A stretch of 40,490 bases of DNA, taken from assembly GCA_905620445.1 (NCBI GenBank), contig CAJQTP010000002.1:1-40490 (forward strand). Reading direction: 5' to 3'. Below the pieces are notes generated by a model, which was not told the origin of the DNA, made no database searches, and saw only the letters and a program-made list of their open reading frames with translations. The first letter of the stretch is position 1. Each line of letters opens with the position of its first letter. The position numbers were made by a program, and so were the translations under genes. Shown piece by piece: positions 8,452 to 17,294 of this stretch. This DNA comes from an uncultured Candidatus Thioglobus sp. Lineage in GTDB: Bacteria; Pseudomonadota; Gammaproteobacteria; PS1; Pseudothioglobaceae.

Positions 8452-10380
8452 ATGTATAAGAATATTTTACTATGGTTGGTCCTAGGCAGTGTACTTGCCT
8501 CTCTTTTTGGTCAGTTTAGTGTTAAGGATGAAACAAATGAGATAAGTTATTCTCAATTTATCCAAAATGTTAAACAAGGCAATGTTTCTAGTGTCAAGAT
8601 AGCTGGTAGCAATATTAGTGGTGTTACAGCGATTGGTGAAAAGTTTGATACTTATAGTCCAGGAGATCTTGGGCTAATGGGAGACCTATTAAATAATGGT
8701 GTTTCTGTTCAAGCTACGCCTCCTGCAAGAGAAAGTTTTATCAAACAACTGCTCATCTCGCTCGCACCTATACTATTACTTATAGGCGTCATTATGTACA
8801 CAATGAAAGGTGCAGGTGGGGCTATGGGTGGAAAAAACAATCCCATGTCATTTGGAAAGTCTAAGGCGCGCCTTATTACTAAGGATGAGTCACACGTTAC
8901 TTTTGAAGATGTTGCTGGAGTTGATGAAGCTAAAGAAGAGGTGAGTGAGCTAGTGGACTTTCTTTCTGATCCTTCAAAATTTACAAAGGTAGGTGGAAAA
9001 ATCCCTAAAGGTGTTCTTATGGTTGGCCCTCCAGGAACAGGTAAAACATTACTAGCTAAGGCTGTTGCCGGTGAAGCGGATGTTCCCTTCTTTTTTATCT
9101 CTGGCTCTGACTTTGTGGAAATGTTTGTTGGTGTTGGCGCATCTCGAGTTCGAGATATGTTTGAACAAGCCAAAAAAAATGCACCTTGTATCATTTTTAT
9201 TGATGAAATTGATGCCGTAGGTCGTCAGCGTGGTGCAGGAATGGGCGGTGGACATGATGAGCGCGAACAAACGCTTAACCAAATGTTGGTTGAAATGGAT
9301 GGTTTTGAGGGGTCAGAAGGTATTATTGTTGTTGCGGCAACTAACAGGCCTGATGTTTTAGACCCAGCTTTATTAAGGCCAGGAAGGTTTGACCGAACAG
9401 TGACTGTTGGATTGCCTGATATAAATGGTCGTAACGCTATTTTAAAAGTCCACATGAGAAAATTACCAATTGCAAAAAATGTCAAATCACTCGACATTGC
9501 AAGAGGTACGCCCGGATTTTCGGGAGCTGATTTGGCTAATTTGACAAACGAAGCTGCATTAATTACCGCAGGTCTGAGTAAGGAATTAGTCGGAATGAGT
9601 GAGTTTGAAAAAGCGAAAGATAAAATCATGATGGGTTCAGAGCGCAAAGGAATGGTCATGGATGCATCTGAAAAGGAAATGACAGCTTTTCATGAGGCTG
9701 GCCATGCGATTGTTGGAAGATTAGTTCCAGAGCACGATCCAGTATATAAAGTAAGTATTATTCCTAGAGGAAGGGCTTTAGGTGTGACTATGTTCTTACC
9801 TAAAAAAGATAGCTATAGTATTTCTAAAAGAAAACTTAACTGCCAAGTTGCATCATTGTTTGGTGGCCGTATTGCAGAGGAGATTGTTTTTGGAGAGGAT
9901 GCTGTAACTACAGGAGCTAGTAATGATATCGAGCGTGCAACTGAAATCGCTCATAAAATGGTCAAGCTATGGGGTATGTCAAGCGTCATGGGGCCAATGT
10001 CCTATGGTGAAGAGGAGGGAGAAGTATTTTTAGGTCGCCAAGTCACAAAACACAAGCATATTTCAGATGACACTTTTACTAAAGTAGATAGTGAAATACG
10101 AAAAATAATAGACACTAATTATTCATTAGCCTACAAAATTCTTGAAGATAACAGAGATATACTTGATGCTATGGCTGCTGCCTTGGTTGAATTTGAAACA
10201 ATTGATACCAATCAGATTGATGACTTAATGGCTAGAATTCCAATGCGAGAGCCTGCTGAGGTTGTAGACTCAGAAGAAGCGTCATCGGAACTTGGTACTG
10301 GAAGGGGAGAAGCTGAGAGCTCAAAACCTTCTTCAGATAAGAAGCCAGAATCCGACGGAAGTACTGAACAGTTTGCATAA
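8452..10380 (+). CDS. ftsH: ATP-dependent zinc metalloprotease FtsH
   Basis: A membrane-anchored AAA+ protease that removes misfolded membrane proteins and regulatory substrates. It is 642 residues. Transmembrane segments lie at about 4-20 and 100-117, flanking the periplasmic domain. The AAA+ module has Walker A GPPGTGKT at 192-199, Walker B IIFIDE at 247-252 and the second region of homology RPGRFDR at 309-315. The zinc site HEAGH is at 414-418. The C-terminal tail after about 605 is acidic and Ser-rich and looks disordered. In many relatives rlmE precedes ftsH; it is absent here. folP and glmM follow, an arrangement also found in Escherichia coli. A heat-shock-like promoter lies about 55 bases upstream. 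Confidence 0.98.
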   Translation: MYKNILLWLVLGSVLASLFGQFSVKDETNEISYSQFIQNVKQGNVSSVKIAGSNISGVTAIGEKFDTYSPGDLGLMGDLLNNGVSVQATPPARESFIKQLLISLAPILLLIGVIMYTMKGAGGAMGGKNNPMSFGKSKARLITKDESHVTFEDVAGVDEAKEEVSELVDFLSDPSKFTKVGGKIPKGVLMVGPPGTGKTLLAKAVAGEADVPFFFISGSDFVEMFVGVGASRVRDMFEQAKKNAPCIIFIDEIDAVGRQRGAGMGGGHDEREQTLNQMLVEMDGFEGSEGIIVVAATNRPDVLDPALLRPGRFDRTVTVGLPDINGRNAILKVHMRKLPIAKNVKSLDIARGTPGFSGADLANLTNEAALITAGLSKELVGMSEFEKAKDKIMMGSERKGMVMDASEKEMTAFHEAGHAIVGRLVPEHDPVYKVSIIPRGRALGVTMFLPKKDSYSISKRKLNCQVASLFGGRIAEEIVFGEDAVTTGASNDIERATEIAHKMVKLWGMSSVMGPMSYGEEEGEVFLGRQVTKHKHISDDTFTKVDSEIRKIIDTNYSLAYKILEDNRDILDAMAAALVEFETIDTNQIDDLMARIPMREPAEVVDSEEASSELGTGRGEAESSKPSSDKKPESDGSTEQFA

Positions 10381-10392
10381 ACTGGTGATGTG

Positions 10393-11202
10393 ATGATGGT
10401 AAATCAGCCAATCATCATGGGCGTTTTAAATATTACGCCTGACTCTTTTTCAGATGGAGGTTTGTTTTTAGACTCAATGAGCGCGGTGACTCAGGCTCAA
10501 TTGATGGTAACTGAAGGCGCTGGAATTATTGACATTGGTGGTGAGTCTACACGGCCAGGAGCTCCTGAAGTTTCTTTAGATGACGAATTAAGACGAGTTA
10601 TGCCTGTAATTGAGGCTTTGAATGGCAATATCGATGTGCCAATATCAATTGATACCTCTAAGCCAGTTGTAATGAAAGAGGCATTTGCTGCAGGAGCAAG
10701 TATTGTTAATGATGTCAATGCACTGAGATCAGAGGGCGCCCTTCAGATGGCAGCCAAGCTAGGTGCTGAGGTCTGCTTAATGCATATGCAAGGCAATCCA
10801 AGAAGCATGCAAGCCAACCCAACATATGATAATGTTGTCAAGGATGTTAAAGAGTTTTTTCACGAACGAATTGCAGCTTGTAAGAGTGTAGGCATTCCAC
10901 TCAGCTCTATAACCATTGACCCAGGGTTTGGCTTTGGTAAGAACTTAGGTCATAATATAGCTTTATTGAAAAATCTTTCTGAGTTTCATGATTTTGGAGT
11001 TTCAATTCTAGCTGGACTCTCGCGAAAATCAATGATTGGAGTGTTATTAGGAGATAAGGATGTTGATTCGCGACTCATTGGAAGTGTTACTGCTGCATTA
11101 ATTGCAGCTGAGAATGGTGCTGACATTATTAGAGTACATGATGTTTCTGAGACCAAGGATGCGCTCAAAGTTTGGGAACAAATACAAAATTTTAGGGAGT
11201 AG
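10393..11202 (+). CDS. folP: Dihydropteroate synthase (folate biosynthesis)
   Basis: FolP condenses 6-hydroxymethyl-dihydropterin pyrophosphate with p-aminobenzoate. About 269 residues, TIM barrel. Signatures are [15 protein letters not shown] near the N-terminus (pterin/phosphate loop), GGESTRPGA about 30 residues later, SIDTSKP, NDVNALR and the C-terminal [11 protein letters not shown] and RVHDV motifs. The start region reads GTG-ATG-ATG (10390, 10393, 10396); a GGTGA ribosome site at 10384-10388 favours one of the ATGs. It lies 12 bases after ftsH and 2 bases before glmM, so the three genes form one unit. Confidence 0.96.
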   Translation: MMVNQPIIMGVLNITPDSFSDGGLFLDSMSAVTQAQLMVTEGAGIIDIGGESTRPGAPEVSLDDELRRVMPVIEALNGNIDVPISIDTSKPVVMKEAFAAGASIVNDVNALRSEGALQMAAKLGAEVCLMHMQGNPRSMQANPTYDNVVKDVKEFFHERIAACKSVGIPLSSITIDPGFGFGKNLGHNIALLKNLSEFHDFGVSILAGLSRKSMIGVLLGDKDVDSRLIGSVTAALIAAENGADIIRVHDVSETKDALKVWEQIQNFRE

Positions 11203-11204
11203 TT

Positions 11205-12536
11205 TTGAATAATTTTTTTGGTACTGATGGAATTAGAGGTGAAGTCGGAGTAGAGCCTATAACTGCAGACTTTTTGTTAAAAGTTGGCTGGGCTGTAGGA
11301 TCTGTTTTGCGCGAAAGTGGAAGTGCCAGTGTGATCATTGGAAAAGATACTAGAGTGTCAGGTTATTTATTTGAATCAGCACTTGAAGCTGGTTTTTTAT
11401 CAGCAGGGGTTAATGTAGGTATGTTAGGTCCTATGCCATCTCCAGCAATAGCTTATCTCACTCAAGCGTTTGGAGCTACTGCGGGAGTTGTTATAAGTGC
11501 ATCTCATAATCCTTACCAAGATAATGGCGTCAAATTCTTTTCAAGTAAAGGCGTAAAGCTAAGTGATGATGTGCAAAAAGCAATAGAAAAGAAGCTTGCA
11601 ACACCTATGATCAGTGTAAATTCTGCGGCTATTGGGAAAGCAAAGCGATATGGACAAGCGTTAGGGAGATATATTGAATTTTGTAAATCAACATTTGACA
11701 AAACATGTGATTTATCAAATCTTAAAATTATAATTGATTGCGCAAATGGTGCAACTTACCATATTGCGGAAGATGTGTTTACAGAATTAGGCGCCACAAT
11801 AATTATGATTAATAATACGCCTGATGGGTATAACATTAATCGAGATTGTGGAGCTACAGATACAAGACAACTCCAACACGAAGTTTTAAAGCAAAGTGCA
11901 AATCTAGGAATTGCTTTCGATGGTGATGGTGATAGGTTAATAATGGTTGATCATCTGGGTGAAAAGGTTGACGGGGACGAGCTTGTATATATTATCGCAA
12001 GCGCTTGGAGCAATAATGGTGGTCTTAAATCCAATACAGTTGTTGGAACAAAGATGACTAATTTGGGAGTGCGGAAAGCTCTTTTAGAGCTTGGACTTAC
12101 TTTCATTGAAGCTGATGTTGGTGACAGGCACGTCATGGACGAGTTAATAAACAATAATGCTATTCTTGGTGGTGAAGGCTCTGGACATATTATTTGCCTT
12201 AATAAATCAACATCGGGTGATGCTATCATTGCTGCTTTGCAGGTGTTAGAGGTTATTTCTAAGACAAGCGAAACCCTTTATGACCTCAAAAGTAAAATGA
12301 CTAAGTATCCTCAAGTTCTTTTAAATATTAAAACTGATTCTGATGTAGATTTAAAAAATAATTCAAAGCTAGCAGATGCTATTTCTTATATAGAGTCTAA
12401 ACTGTCAGATACGGGACGAATTCTTATTAGAAATTCAGGGACAGAGGCTTTGGTTCGAGTTATGGTTGAGTGTAATGATTTAGAGTTAGCTACTGAATCT
12501 GCAAATTATTTAGCAGATGTAATCAAATCTAAGTAA
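11205..12536 (+). CDS. glmM: Phosphoglucosamine mutase (cell-wall precursor synthesis)
   Basis: GlmM converts glucosamine-6-phosphate to glucosamine-1-phosphate for UDP-GlcNAc. It is 443 residues, standard length. The start is TTG at 11205, well supported by an AGGGAG ribosome site at 11194-11199 and by the conserved N-terminus [11 protein letters not shown]. The phosphoserine loop SASHNP contains the catalytic Ser100; the metal-binding loop reads FDGDGDR; the sugar-binding GGEGSGH and the C-terminal phosphate-binding [12 protein letters not shown] motifs are present. It starts 2 bases after the folP stop. Confidence 0.97.
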   Translation: MNNFFGTDGIRGEVGVEPITADFLLKVGWAVGSVLRESGSASVIIGKDTRVSGYLFESALEAGFLSAGVNVGMLGPMPSPAIAYLTQAFGATAGVVISASHNPYQDNGVKFFSSKGVKLSDDVQKAIEKKLATPMISVNSAAIGKAKRYGQALGRYIEFCKSTFDKTCDLSNLKIIIDCANGATYHIAEDVFTELGATIIMINNTPDGYNINRDCGATDTRQLQHEVLKQSANLGIAFDGDGDRLIMVDHLGEKVDGDELVYIIASAWSNNGGLKSNTVVGTKMTNLGVRKALLELGLTFIEADVGDRHVMDELINNNAILGGEGSGHIICLNKSTSGDAIIAALQVLEVISKTSETLYDLKSKMTKYPQVLLNIKTDSDVDLKNNSKLADAISYIESKLSDTGRILIRNSGTEALVRVMVECNDLELATESANYLADVIKSK

Positions 12537-12583
12537 TTACTTTGTAATTACAGTATTGGTTTTTATTAATTCCATTTAACGCT

Positions 12584-13321
12584 ATGAGTTTTACTTCTGT
12601 AGAAATTGTTATTATTGCGCTGATATTTACGTGGATTGGCTTTGTTAGAACAGGCCTAGGATTTGGCGGCGCAGTTATTGGATTGCCAATTTTAATGTTG
12701 GTTGGTGGGTCACCAATTGACTGGCTTCCAATCATAGGGATACACCTTTTATTTTTCTCAAGCATCACGCTTTCCAATTCATTAAAACAGGTTGATTGGA
12801 GTTACTTAAAGAAATCTATCCCATGGATTCTTCCGGCAAAAATTGTAGGCGTAATCGGACTGCTTAGCTTGCCACCGATAGTAATGACAGTAATTGTATA
12901 TTCAATAACAAGTTTTTATGCAATCACTTGGATACTAAACAGTCAAATCGCTTCAGAAAAGAACTGGGTAAATCGCCTGTTATTGATTTTAGCAGGGTAC
13001 ATCTCAGGAACTTCATTGAATGGGGGCGCGCTACTTGTTGCTATTTATACGCAGAATATTGAAGTCAAAAAACTAAGAAATACACTATTTGTTCTTTGGT
13101 TTCTGCTAGTATCAATAAAGATGGCTGCGTTTTTAATGGCTGGAGTTTATATCGACTGGCAGTTTTCATTGTTACTAATTCCAGTAGCAGGATTAGGCCA
13201 TTATATTGGCCTTAAGGTTCACGATCAAATTATTGAAAATGATACAAAATTTAAACGATGGATGGGAAGTTCGCTGCTAGTAGTTTGTATCATTGGACTT
13301 TTAAAAGTTTTTGTCCTGTAG
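12584..13321 (+). CDS. TauE/SafE (TSUP) family membrane transporter, putative sulfite or sulfonate exporter
   Basis: A 245-residue integral membrane protein with about seven or eight hydrophobic segments. The first TM contains the family pattern TGLGFGGAVIGLPIL (about 23-37), with the repeat-like SGTSLNGGALLVAIY in the second half (about 143-157), both typical of TSUP proteins. Members export sulfite, sulfoacetate or other organosulfur anions, but several move other substrates. Context favours sulfite: it is convergent, with one intervening base, to an Lrp-type regulator that is divergent from a sulfite reductase. Specificity remains inference. Confidence 0.78.
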   Translation: MSFTSVEIVIIALIFTWIGFVRTGLGFGGAVIGLPILMLVGGSPIDWLPIIGIHLLFFSSITLSNSLKQVDWSYLKKSIPWILPAKIVGVIGLLSLPPIVMTVIVYSITSFYAITWILNSQIASEKNWVNRLLLILAGYISGTSLNGGALLVAIYTQNIEVKKLRNTLFVLWFLLVSIKMAAFLMAGVYIDWQFSLLLIPVAGLGHYIGLKVHDQIIENDTKFKRWMGSSLLVVCIIGLLKVFVL

Positions 13322-13322
13322 T

Positions 13323-13799
13323 CTATTTATTAGCTTGTTGTTGCAATTTAGTTAAAGGTATTTCAGTAGTGCTTTTAATTTCTTCGATGGCAAAATTTGA
13401 AGTAACTTTAAGAAATTGAACTTTCTCAATTAAATTTTTATAGAAAGTATCGTAACTTTCGATATCGCTGACCACAACCTTAAGCAGATAATCTGTTTCA
13501 CCACTCATACGATAGCATTCTATCACCGCAGGTATATCTTGAATGATTTTTGCAAAAATACTAATTCTTTCTTGATTATGGTTATTTACAGTTACAGATA
13601 CCATTGCAGTAACATTAGCACCGACTCTTTTTCGATCGACAAGCGAGACTGTTTTATTGATGTAACCATTATTTTTTAGTTGATTGATTCTTTTCCAGCA
13701 GGGAGTGGTTGATAAGTGAACTTCTTTTGAAAGCTCTTGAATGGTTAATTCTGCGTTGTGCTGGAGAAGCTCTAATAATTTAATGTCAATAGCATCCAT
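13323..13799 (-). CDS. Lrp/AsnC-family transcriptional regulator
   Basis: A 158-residue DNA-binding protein. The N-terminal winged helix-turn-helix (MDAIDIKLLELLQHNAELT then LSTTPCWKRINQLKNNGYI, about 1-55) is characteristic of Lrp/AsnC, and the remainder is a RAM effector-binding domain (CYRMSGETDYLLKVVVSDIE segment). The ATG start at 13799 has an AAGGTGA ribosome site. It is divergent from the sulfite/nitrite reductase at 13944, and the shared intergenic region carries direct repeats that could be its operator. This arrangement suggests local control of the reductase, possibly in response to an amino acid such as cysteine or methionine (inference). Confidence 0.9.
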   Translation of the reverse strand: MDAIDIKLLELLQHNAELTIQELSKEVHLSTTPCWKRINQLKNNGYINKTVSLVDRKRVGANVTAMVSVTVNNHNQERISIFAKIIQDIPAVIECYRMSGETDYLLKVVVSDIESYDTFYKNLIEKVQFLKVTSNFAIEEIKSTTEIPLTKLQQQANK

Positions 13800-13827
13800 A
13801 ATTTCACCTTATACTGGAAATTTTTAT

Positions 13828-13838
13828 AATATTATTCT
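13828..13838 (+). repeat. Direct repeat copy 1, putative Lrp operator
   Basis: AATATTATTCT. An identical 11-mer occurs at 13859-13869, exactly 31 bases (about three helical turns) away, and a related inverted half-site AGAATATT lies at 13897-13904. Lrp-family octamers bind phased AT-rich sites, so this is a plausible operator between the regulator and the reductase. Confidence 0.45.
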
Positions 13839-13858
13839 ATATTATATATTAAAGTCAA

Positions 13859-13869
13859 AATATTATTCT
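13859..13869 (+). repeat. Direct repeat copy 2, putative Lrp operator
   Basis: Second AATATTATTCT copy, three helical turns from the first and about 40 bases upstream of the TATAAT of the reductase promoter, placing it near the -35 side. The surrounding sequence is extremely AT-rich, so chance similarity is possible. Confidence 0.45.
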
Positions 13870-13908
13870 TTATTACTAAACATTATCTATTTATATAGAA
13901 TATTTTAC

Positions 13909-13914
13909 TATAAT
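13909..13914 (+). promoter_or_regulatory. -10 box for the sulfite reductase gene
   Basis: TATAAT, 29 bases before the ATG at 13944. No strong -35 hexamer is seen, which fits a promoter that depends on an activator or is bent by Lrp-type protein (inference). Confidence 0.45.
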
Positions 13915-13943
13915 TTGCATCATATTTTAAAAAACAAAAAAAG

Positions 13944-15581
13944 ATGTATCAATATAGCCCTGAAGATAGTAATTTTCTAGTTGAGCGAGTCAATCAATTT
14001 GAAAAACAATTAAAACGACACTTAGCTGGTGACTTAGATGATGCCAAGTTTAGAAGCCTGAGGCTAAGAAATGGTCTTTATATGGAGCTTCATGCGCATA
14101 TGTTAAGAGTAGCGATTCCATATGGAACGCTTAGTTCTACTCAGCTAAGATCGCTTGCTGATGTGGCAGATAAATACGATAGAGGCTTTGGGCACTTTAC
14201 AACTCGACAAAACATTCAATTTAATTGGATTGAGCTTCCTGAGATAGCTAATTTGTTACGTGATCTTTCAGATGAAGGTCTTCATGCAATTCAAACAAGT
14301 GGAAAAGCTACAAGAAATATAACAGCTGATCCTTTGTCAGGGTTAACAGATGGTGAAATCGAAGATGCAAGACCTTATTGCGAATTAATACGTCGCTGGT
14401 TTAACCTTCATCCAGAATTTTCATGGTTGCCAGGGAAGTTTAAAATTGCTATAAATGGAGCAAAACTAGACGAAACTGCATTAAGAATTCATGACCTTGG
14501 TTTAAGGTTAGTTAGAAACAGCGAAGATCAATTAGGTTTCAGTGTTTTTGTTGGAGGTGGTCTTGGCGCAGCAGCTATGATTGCAGCCGAAACTGCATCT
14601 TTTGTTAAAGTTGAGGATATTCTTAGTTATCTCGAGTCCACCATGAGGGTTTACAATCTAAAAGGTCGACGTGATCACCAGAAAAAATTGCGAATCAAGT
14701 TTTTAGTGCGTGAACTCGGGGCTGATGAATTTTCTCGGTTAGTTGATGAGGACTGGCAACAAACCAAAAATGATCCAAATTTAAAATTAAATCTAGTTGA
14801 ATTAGAGCAGCTAAAAAAAGACTTTGCTTTACCAATTAAGTCAATAAATTTAGGTGGCTTTGAAGAAAAAGTTGACTTTAATTACAGCATTTGGAAGAAA
14901 AATAATGTTCGTAGTCACAAAATTAATGGCTTCAGTATTGTTAATATATCGCTTACGAAGTTAGGAGCAGCTCCTGGTGATGCAACTTCTGAGCAGATGA
15001 GGATACTTGCCGACTTGGGGGAGAAATATAGCGCAAGTGAGCTTAGAACAACCAAACGACAAACTATAGTTTTCCCATATGTGAGAAAAGACCAAGTTTA
15101 TGATTTGTGGCAATCGCTTGAGAAATATGGTTTAGCTAGCCCTCACCAAGGCACCCTTGCGCAGATAGTAGCCTGCCCTGGAAGAGATTACTGTGATTTG
15201 GCTAAGGCTGTATCTATTCCTATAGCTACAAGAGTTCAAGAGCGCTTTAATGATATGAAAACTCTACTCGATATAGGTGATTTAAATATTAATATCTCTG
15301 GATGTGAAAACTCATGTGCACATCATCACATTGCTGATATTGGCTTATTAGGTATGCAAAAAAATGGCGAAGAGTATTATCAAATAACTTTAGCAGGAGA
15401 GACACTTCATGAAACTGTTATAGGAAAGAAATTGGGTCCTTCTGTAAGTGGTGAAAATATTATTGATGCCGTAGAAATTATTGTTAATGTATATCTAAAG
15501 AATCGCATAGATCAGGAGAGATTTACCGATGTCTTTAAAAGAATAGGTATTGCCCCATTTAAGGAGAAGGTCTATGAGTGA
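13944..15581 (+). CDS. Sirohaem/4Fe-4S nitrite/sulfite reductase (assimilatory type)
   Basis: A 545-residue enzyme with the two-fold NiR/SiR ferredoxin-like repeats. The first repeat has LHAHMLRVAIPYG and GFGHFTTRQNIQFNWI; the second has INISLTKLG-like and SELRTTKRQTIVFPYV segments. The cofactor-bridging cysteines are C411 and C417 (ACPGRDYC) and C454 and C458 (GCENSC). It reduces sulfite to sulfide (or nitrite to ammonia) with six electrons. It is followed by DUF934, a regular partner of CysI-type reductases outside enterics, and by a ferredoxin-NADP reductase nearby, so assimilatory sulfite reduction is the better guess. It is not the dissimilatory DsrAB, which has a different architecture. 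CysI2-like or NirA-like is possible. Confidence 0.88.
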   Translation: MYQYSPEDSNFLVERVNQFEKQLKRHLAGDLDDAKFRSLRLRNGLYMELHAHMLRVAIPYGTLSSTQLRSLADVADKYDRGFGHFTTRQNIQFNWIELPEIANLLRDLSDEGLHAIQTSGKATRNITADPLSGLTDGEIEDARPYCELIRRWFNLHPEFSWLPGKFKIAINGAKLDETALRIHDLGLRLVRNSEDQLGFSVFVGGGLGAAAMIAAETASFVKVEDILSYLESTMRVYNLKGRRDHQKKLRIKFLVRELGADEFSRLVDEDWQQTKNDPNLKLNLVELEQLKKDFALPIKSINLGGFEEKVDFNYSIWKKNNVRSHKINGFSIVNISLTKLGAAPGDATSEQMRILADLGEKYSASELRTTKRQTIVFPYVRKDQVYDLWQSLEKYGLASPHQGTLAQIVACPGRDYCDLAKAVSIPIATRVQERFNDMKTLLDIGDLNINISGCENSCAHHHIADIGLLGMQKNGEEYYQITLAGETLHETVIGKKLGPSVSGENIIDAVEIIVNVYLKNRIDQERFTDVFKRIGIAPFKEKVYE

Positions 15582-16014
15582 AATTCTTCAAATAGAAAGC
15601 ATACTAAACAAAGATTATGAAAGCGTTAACCTTGTGTTGTTTCAAGAATGGATTGAAAGTTTTGATAAGCTATCAAAACTTGCTGTAGGAATTATTGTTG
15701 GTCCTTCAGACGATGTATCTTTGATTAAAGATGAGCTTGATTTTATAAAGCTAATAGTCCTAGATTTTAATAATTTTGATGATGGTAGAGGCTATTCTCA
15801 GGCTTATTTATTAAGCAAGAGGTGGCAATTTACAGGTGAAATTATTGGCATTAATGCCCACTTAGATCAATTGCAATTTATGATTAGGTCTGGAGTTACG
15901 AGTTATGTATTGCTTGATTCATATGTAGGGGTGAATGAAGAAGATTATGCTAATGGGTTTAGTATTTGTTATCAAGAGGCTGCAAACAATTCAGGGCTTC
16001 AGAAAAAGTACTAA
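15574..16014 (+). CDS. DUF934 family protein (sulfite reductase partner)
   Basis: 146 residues from ATG 15574, preceded by the strong ribosome site AAGGAGAAGG at 15561-15570. The start overlaps the reductase stop by 8 bases, so the two are translationally coupled. Visible family features are the central VGIIVGPSDDV, LIVLDFNNFDDGRGYSQAYL and a W-x-F-x-GEIIG stretch; DUF934 proteins typically have an F-x-DGRxxSxA motif, matched here. DUF934 genes almost always follow nitrite/sulfite reductase genes in proteobacteria; an electron-transfer or maturation role has been suggested but no function is established. Confidence 0.88.
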   Translation: MSEILQIESILNKDYESVNLVLFQEWIESFDKLSKLAVGIIVGPSDDVSLIKDELDFIKLIVLDFNNFDDGRGYSQAYLLSKRWQFTGEIIGINAHLDQLQFMIRSGVTSYVLLDSYVGVNEEDYANGFSICYQEAANNSGLQKKY

Positions 16015-16043
16015 TTTTTTAAAGTTTTTTCTTGGGAGGGGTT

Positions 16044-16247
16044 GTGAGAGATAAGAAATCTAGATCTATTGGTAAATCAGTCTCATGGAGAATATTGGCT
16101 TCATGCGATACGATTTTAATTTCATATTTAATTACGCATAGTATTGCTATAGCAGCTTCAATAGGCTCTATAGAGGTTCTCACTAAAATGTTCTTATACT
16201 ACTTTCACGAGAGGGCTTGGGATAGAATCTCTTTTGGAAGGAGTTGA
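16044..16247 (+). CDS. DUF2061 small membrane protein
   Basis: 67 residues from GTG 16044; a GGGAGGGG ribosome site ends 2-3 bases before the start. The upstream TTG at 16032 falls before that site and is unlikely. The sequence has the DUF2061 pattern: a basic start (RDKKSRSIGKSVSWRILAS), a first TM helix (about 14-30), a second hydrophobic stretch with EVLTKMFLYYFHERAW. These tiny inner-membrane proteins often accompany sulfur-assimilation genes (cysteine biosynthesis neighbourhoods), consistent with the reductase upstream. No biochemical role is known. Confidence 0.82.
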   Translation: MRDKKSRSIGKSVSWRILASCDTILISYLITHSIAIAASIGSIEVLTKMFLYYFHERAWDRISFGRS

Positions 16248-16306
16248 AAGGCTTTAGAGACTAGCAAGTATATTTCAGGACTTGGTCTAAAGAAATAATT
16301 TCCTAG

Positions 16307-16312
16307 TATAAT
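16307..16312 (+). promoter_or_regulatory. -10 box for ferredoxin-NADP reductase gene
   Basis: TATAAT, 59 bases before the ATG at 16371, in the 123-base gap after DUF2061. A possible -35 (TTGGTC) is 19 bases upstream. A ribosome site AAGGAAGG lies just before the start codon. Confidence 0.4.
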
Positions 16313-16370
16313 TTTACTAAAATTCATTAACAGATAATGTTATGCAATTCATGATTCAAGGAAGGTCTAT

Positions 16371-17144
16371 ATGTCGACATTAATAACCGAACGAGTAACC
16401 CATGTGCATCATTGGAATGACACATTATTTAGCTTCCGAACTACTCGTGATCCAGGTTACCGCTTCAAAAATGGCCACTTTACTATGATTGGTCTTCCCT
16501 CTGATGGAAAGCCATTGATGCGTGCTTACAGTATCGCCAGCGCCAATTATGAGAATGAGCTTGAGTTTTATAGTATTAAAGTGCAAGATGGCGCTCTCAC
16601 TTCCAAGCTACAAAATCTTGCCGTAGGGGATGAGGTACTTGTTGGAAAACGCTCCACGGGAACTTTAATTCCAGATAATATGCTTCCTGGGCGTTACCTT
16701 TACTTGCTTTGTACTGGAACAGGTTTAGCGCCGTTTATGAGTATTATTAAAGATCCAGAAATCTATGATCAATTTGACCGAGTCATTCTGGCTCATGGAG
16801 TGCGGGAAGTTTCTGAGCTGGCCTATGCTGACTATATTGAAAACATTTTGCCAAATGATGAGTATATTGGAGAGATAGTGCGAGAGAAGCTAGTTTACTA
16901 CCCGACAGTTACTCGTGAGCCGTTTAAAAACAACGGCCGCCTTACTACACTAATGAGTAGTGGTAAGCTATTTTTAGATTTGAAGCAGCCCTATCCCAAT
17001 TTGGAAGATGATCGCTTTATGATCTGTGGAAGCCCTAGTATGCTTAAGGAGTTAGTGGACATGCTTAAATCTAAAGATTTCATTGAGGCGCGTAATATTC
17101 AGCCTGGACACTTTGTTATTGAGCGAGCATTTGTCGAATCCTAA
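16371..17144 (+). CDS. fpr: Ferredoxin/flavodoxin-NADP+ reductase
   Basis: A 257-residue FAD enzyme that passes electrons between NADPH and ferredoxin or flavodoxin. The FAD-binding RAYSIAS motif is at 51-57 and the NADP-binding CTGTGLAPFMS segment at about 114-124; MICGSPSMLKEL near 220 is the nicotinamide-side motif, and the C-terminus ends FVIERAFVES in the bacterial subclass I style. Usual length. It could supply reduced ferredoxin to the sulfite reductase upstream (inference from proximity); the gap and its own -10 box suggest separate transcription. Confidence 0.94.
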   Translation: MSTLITERVTHVHHWNDTLFSFRTTRDPGYRFKNGHFTMIGLPSDGKPLMRAYSIASANYENELEFYSIKVQDGALTSKLQNLAVGDEVLVGKRSTGTLIPDNMLPGRYLYLLCTGTGLAPFMSIIKDPEIYDQFDRVILAHGVREVSELAYADYIENILPNDEYIGEIVREKLVYYPTVTREPFKNNGRLTTLMSSGKLFLDLKQPYPNLEDDRFMICGSPSMLKELVDMLKSKDFIEARNIQPGHFVIERAFVES

Positions 17145-17263
17145 AACTATCTTGGGCAAAATCTAGTTTTTAACAACAGCACATTTACCATCCTAGTAGA
17201 TAGCAGATAACCTAAAAAATAGGCAGCATAAGAAGTGTAACCTTTAAAGTGAATAGAGACTAT

Positions 17264-17279
17264 AAACTATATTTAGTTT
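17264..17279. repeat. Palindromic element before the RnfB-like gene
   Basis: AAACTA at 17264-17269 and TAGTTT at 17274-17279 flank a 4-base centre, 15 bases before the ATG at 17295. It overlaps a possible -10 (TATAAA, 17261-17266). The outer half-sites resemble those of the sat palindrome at 31975-31994. It may be an operator or a 5' hairpin. Confidence 0.35.
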
Positions 17280-17294
17280 AAAATTAACGCACAT

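Noticed and set aside
8709-9659. Long minus-strand open frames opposite ftsH
   Set aside because: Low-complexity Ser/Thr/Pro-rich translations, no start signals, and fully inside a certain gene on the other strand.
12529-12777. Minus-strand frame at the glmM/TauE junction
   Set aside because: Overlaps the conserved first helices of the TSUP protein in antisense; no motif or ribosome site.
13944-15581. Reading the sirohaem reductase as dissimilatory DsrA or DsrB
   Set aside because: Length, single-chain two-repeat layout and DUF934 partner are of the assimilatory class; dsr genes are not in this window.
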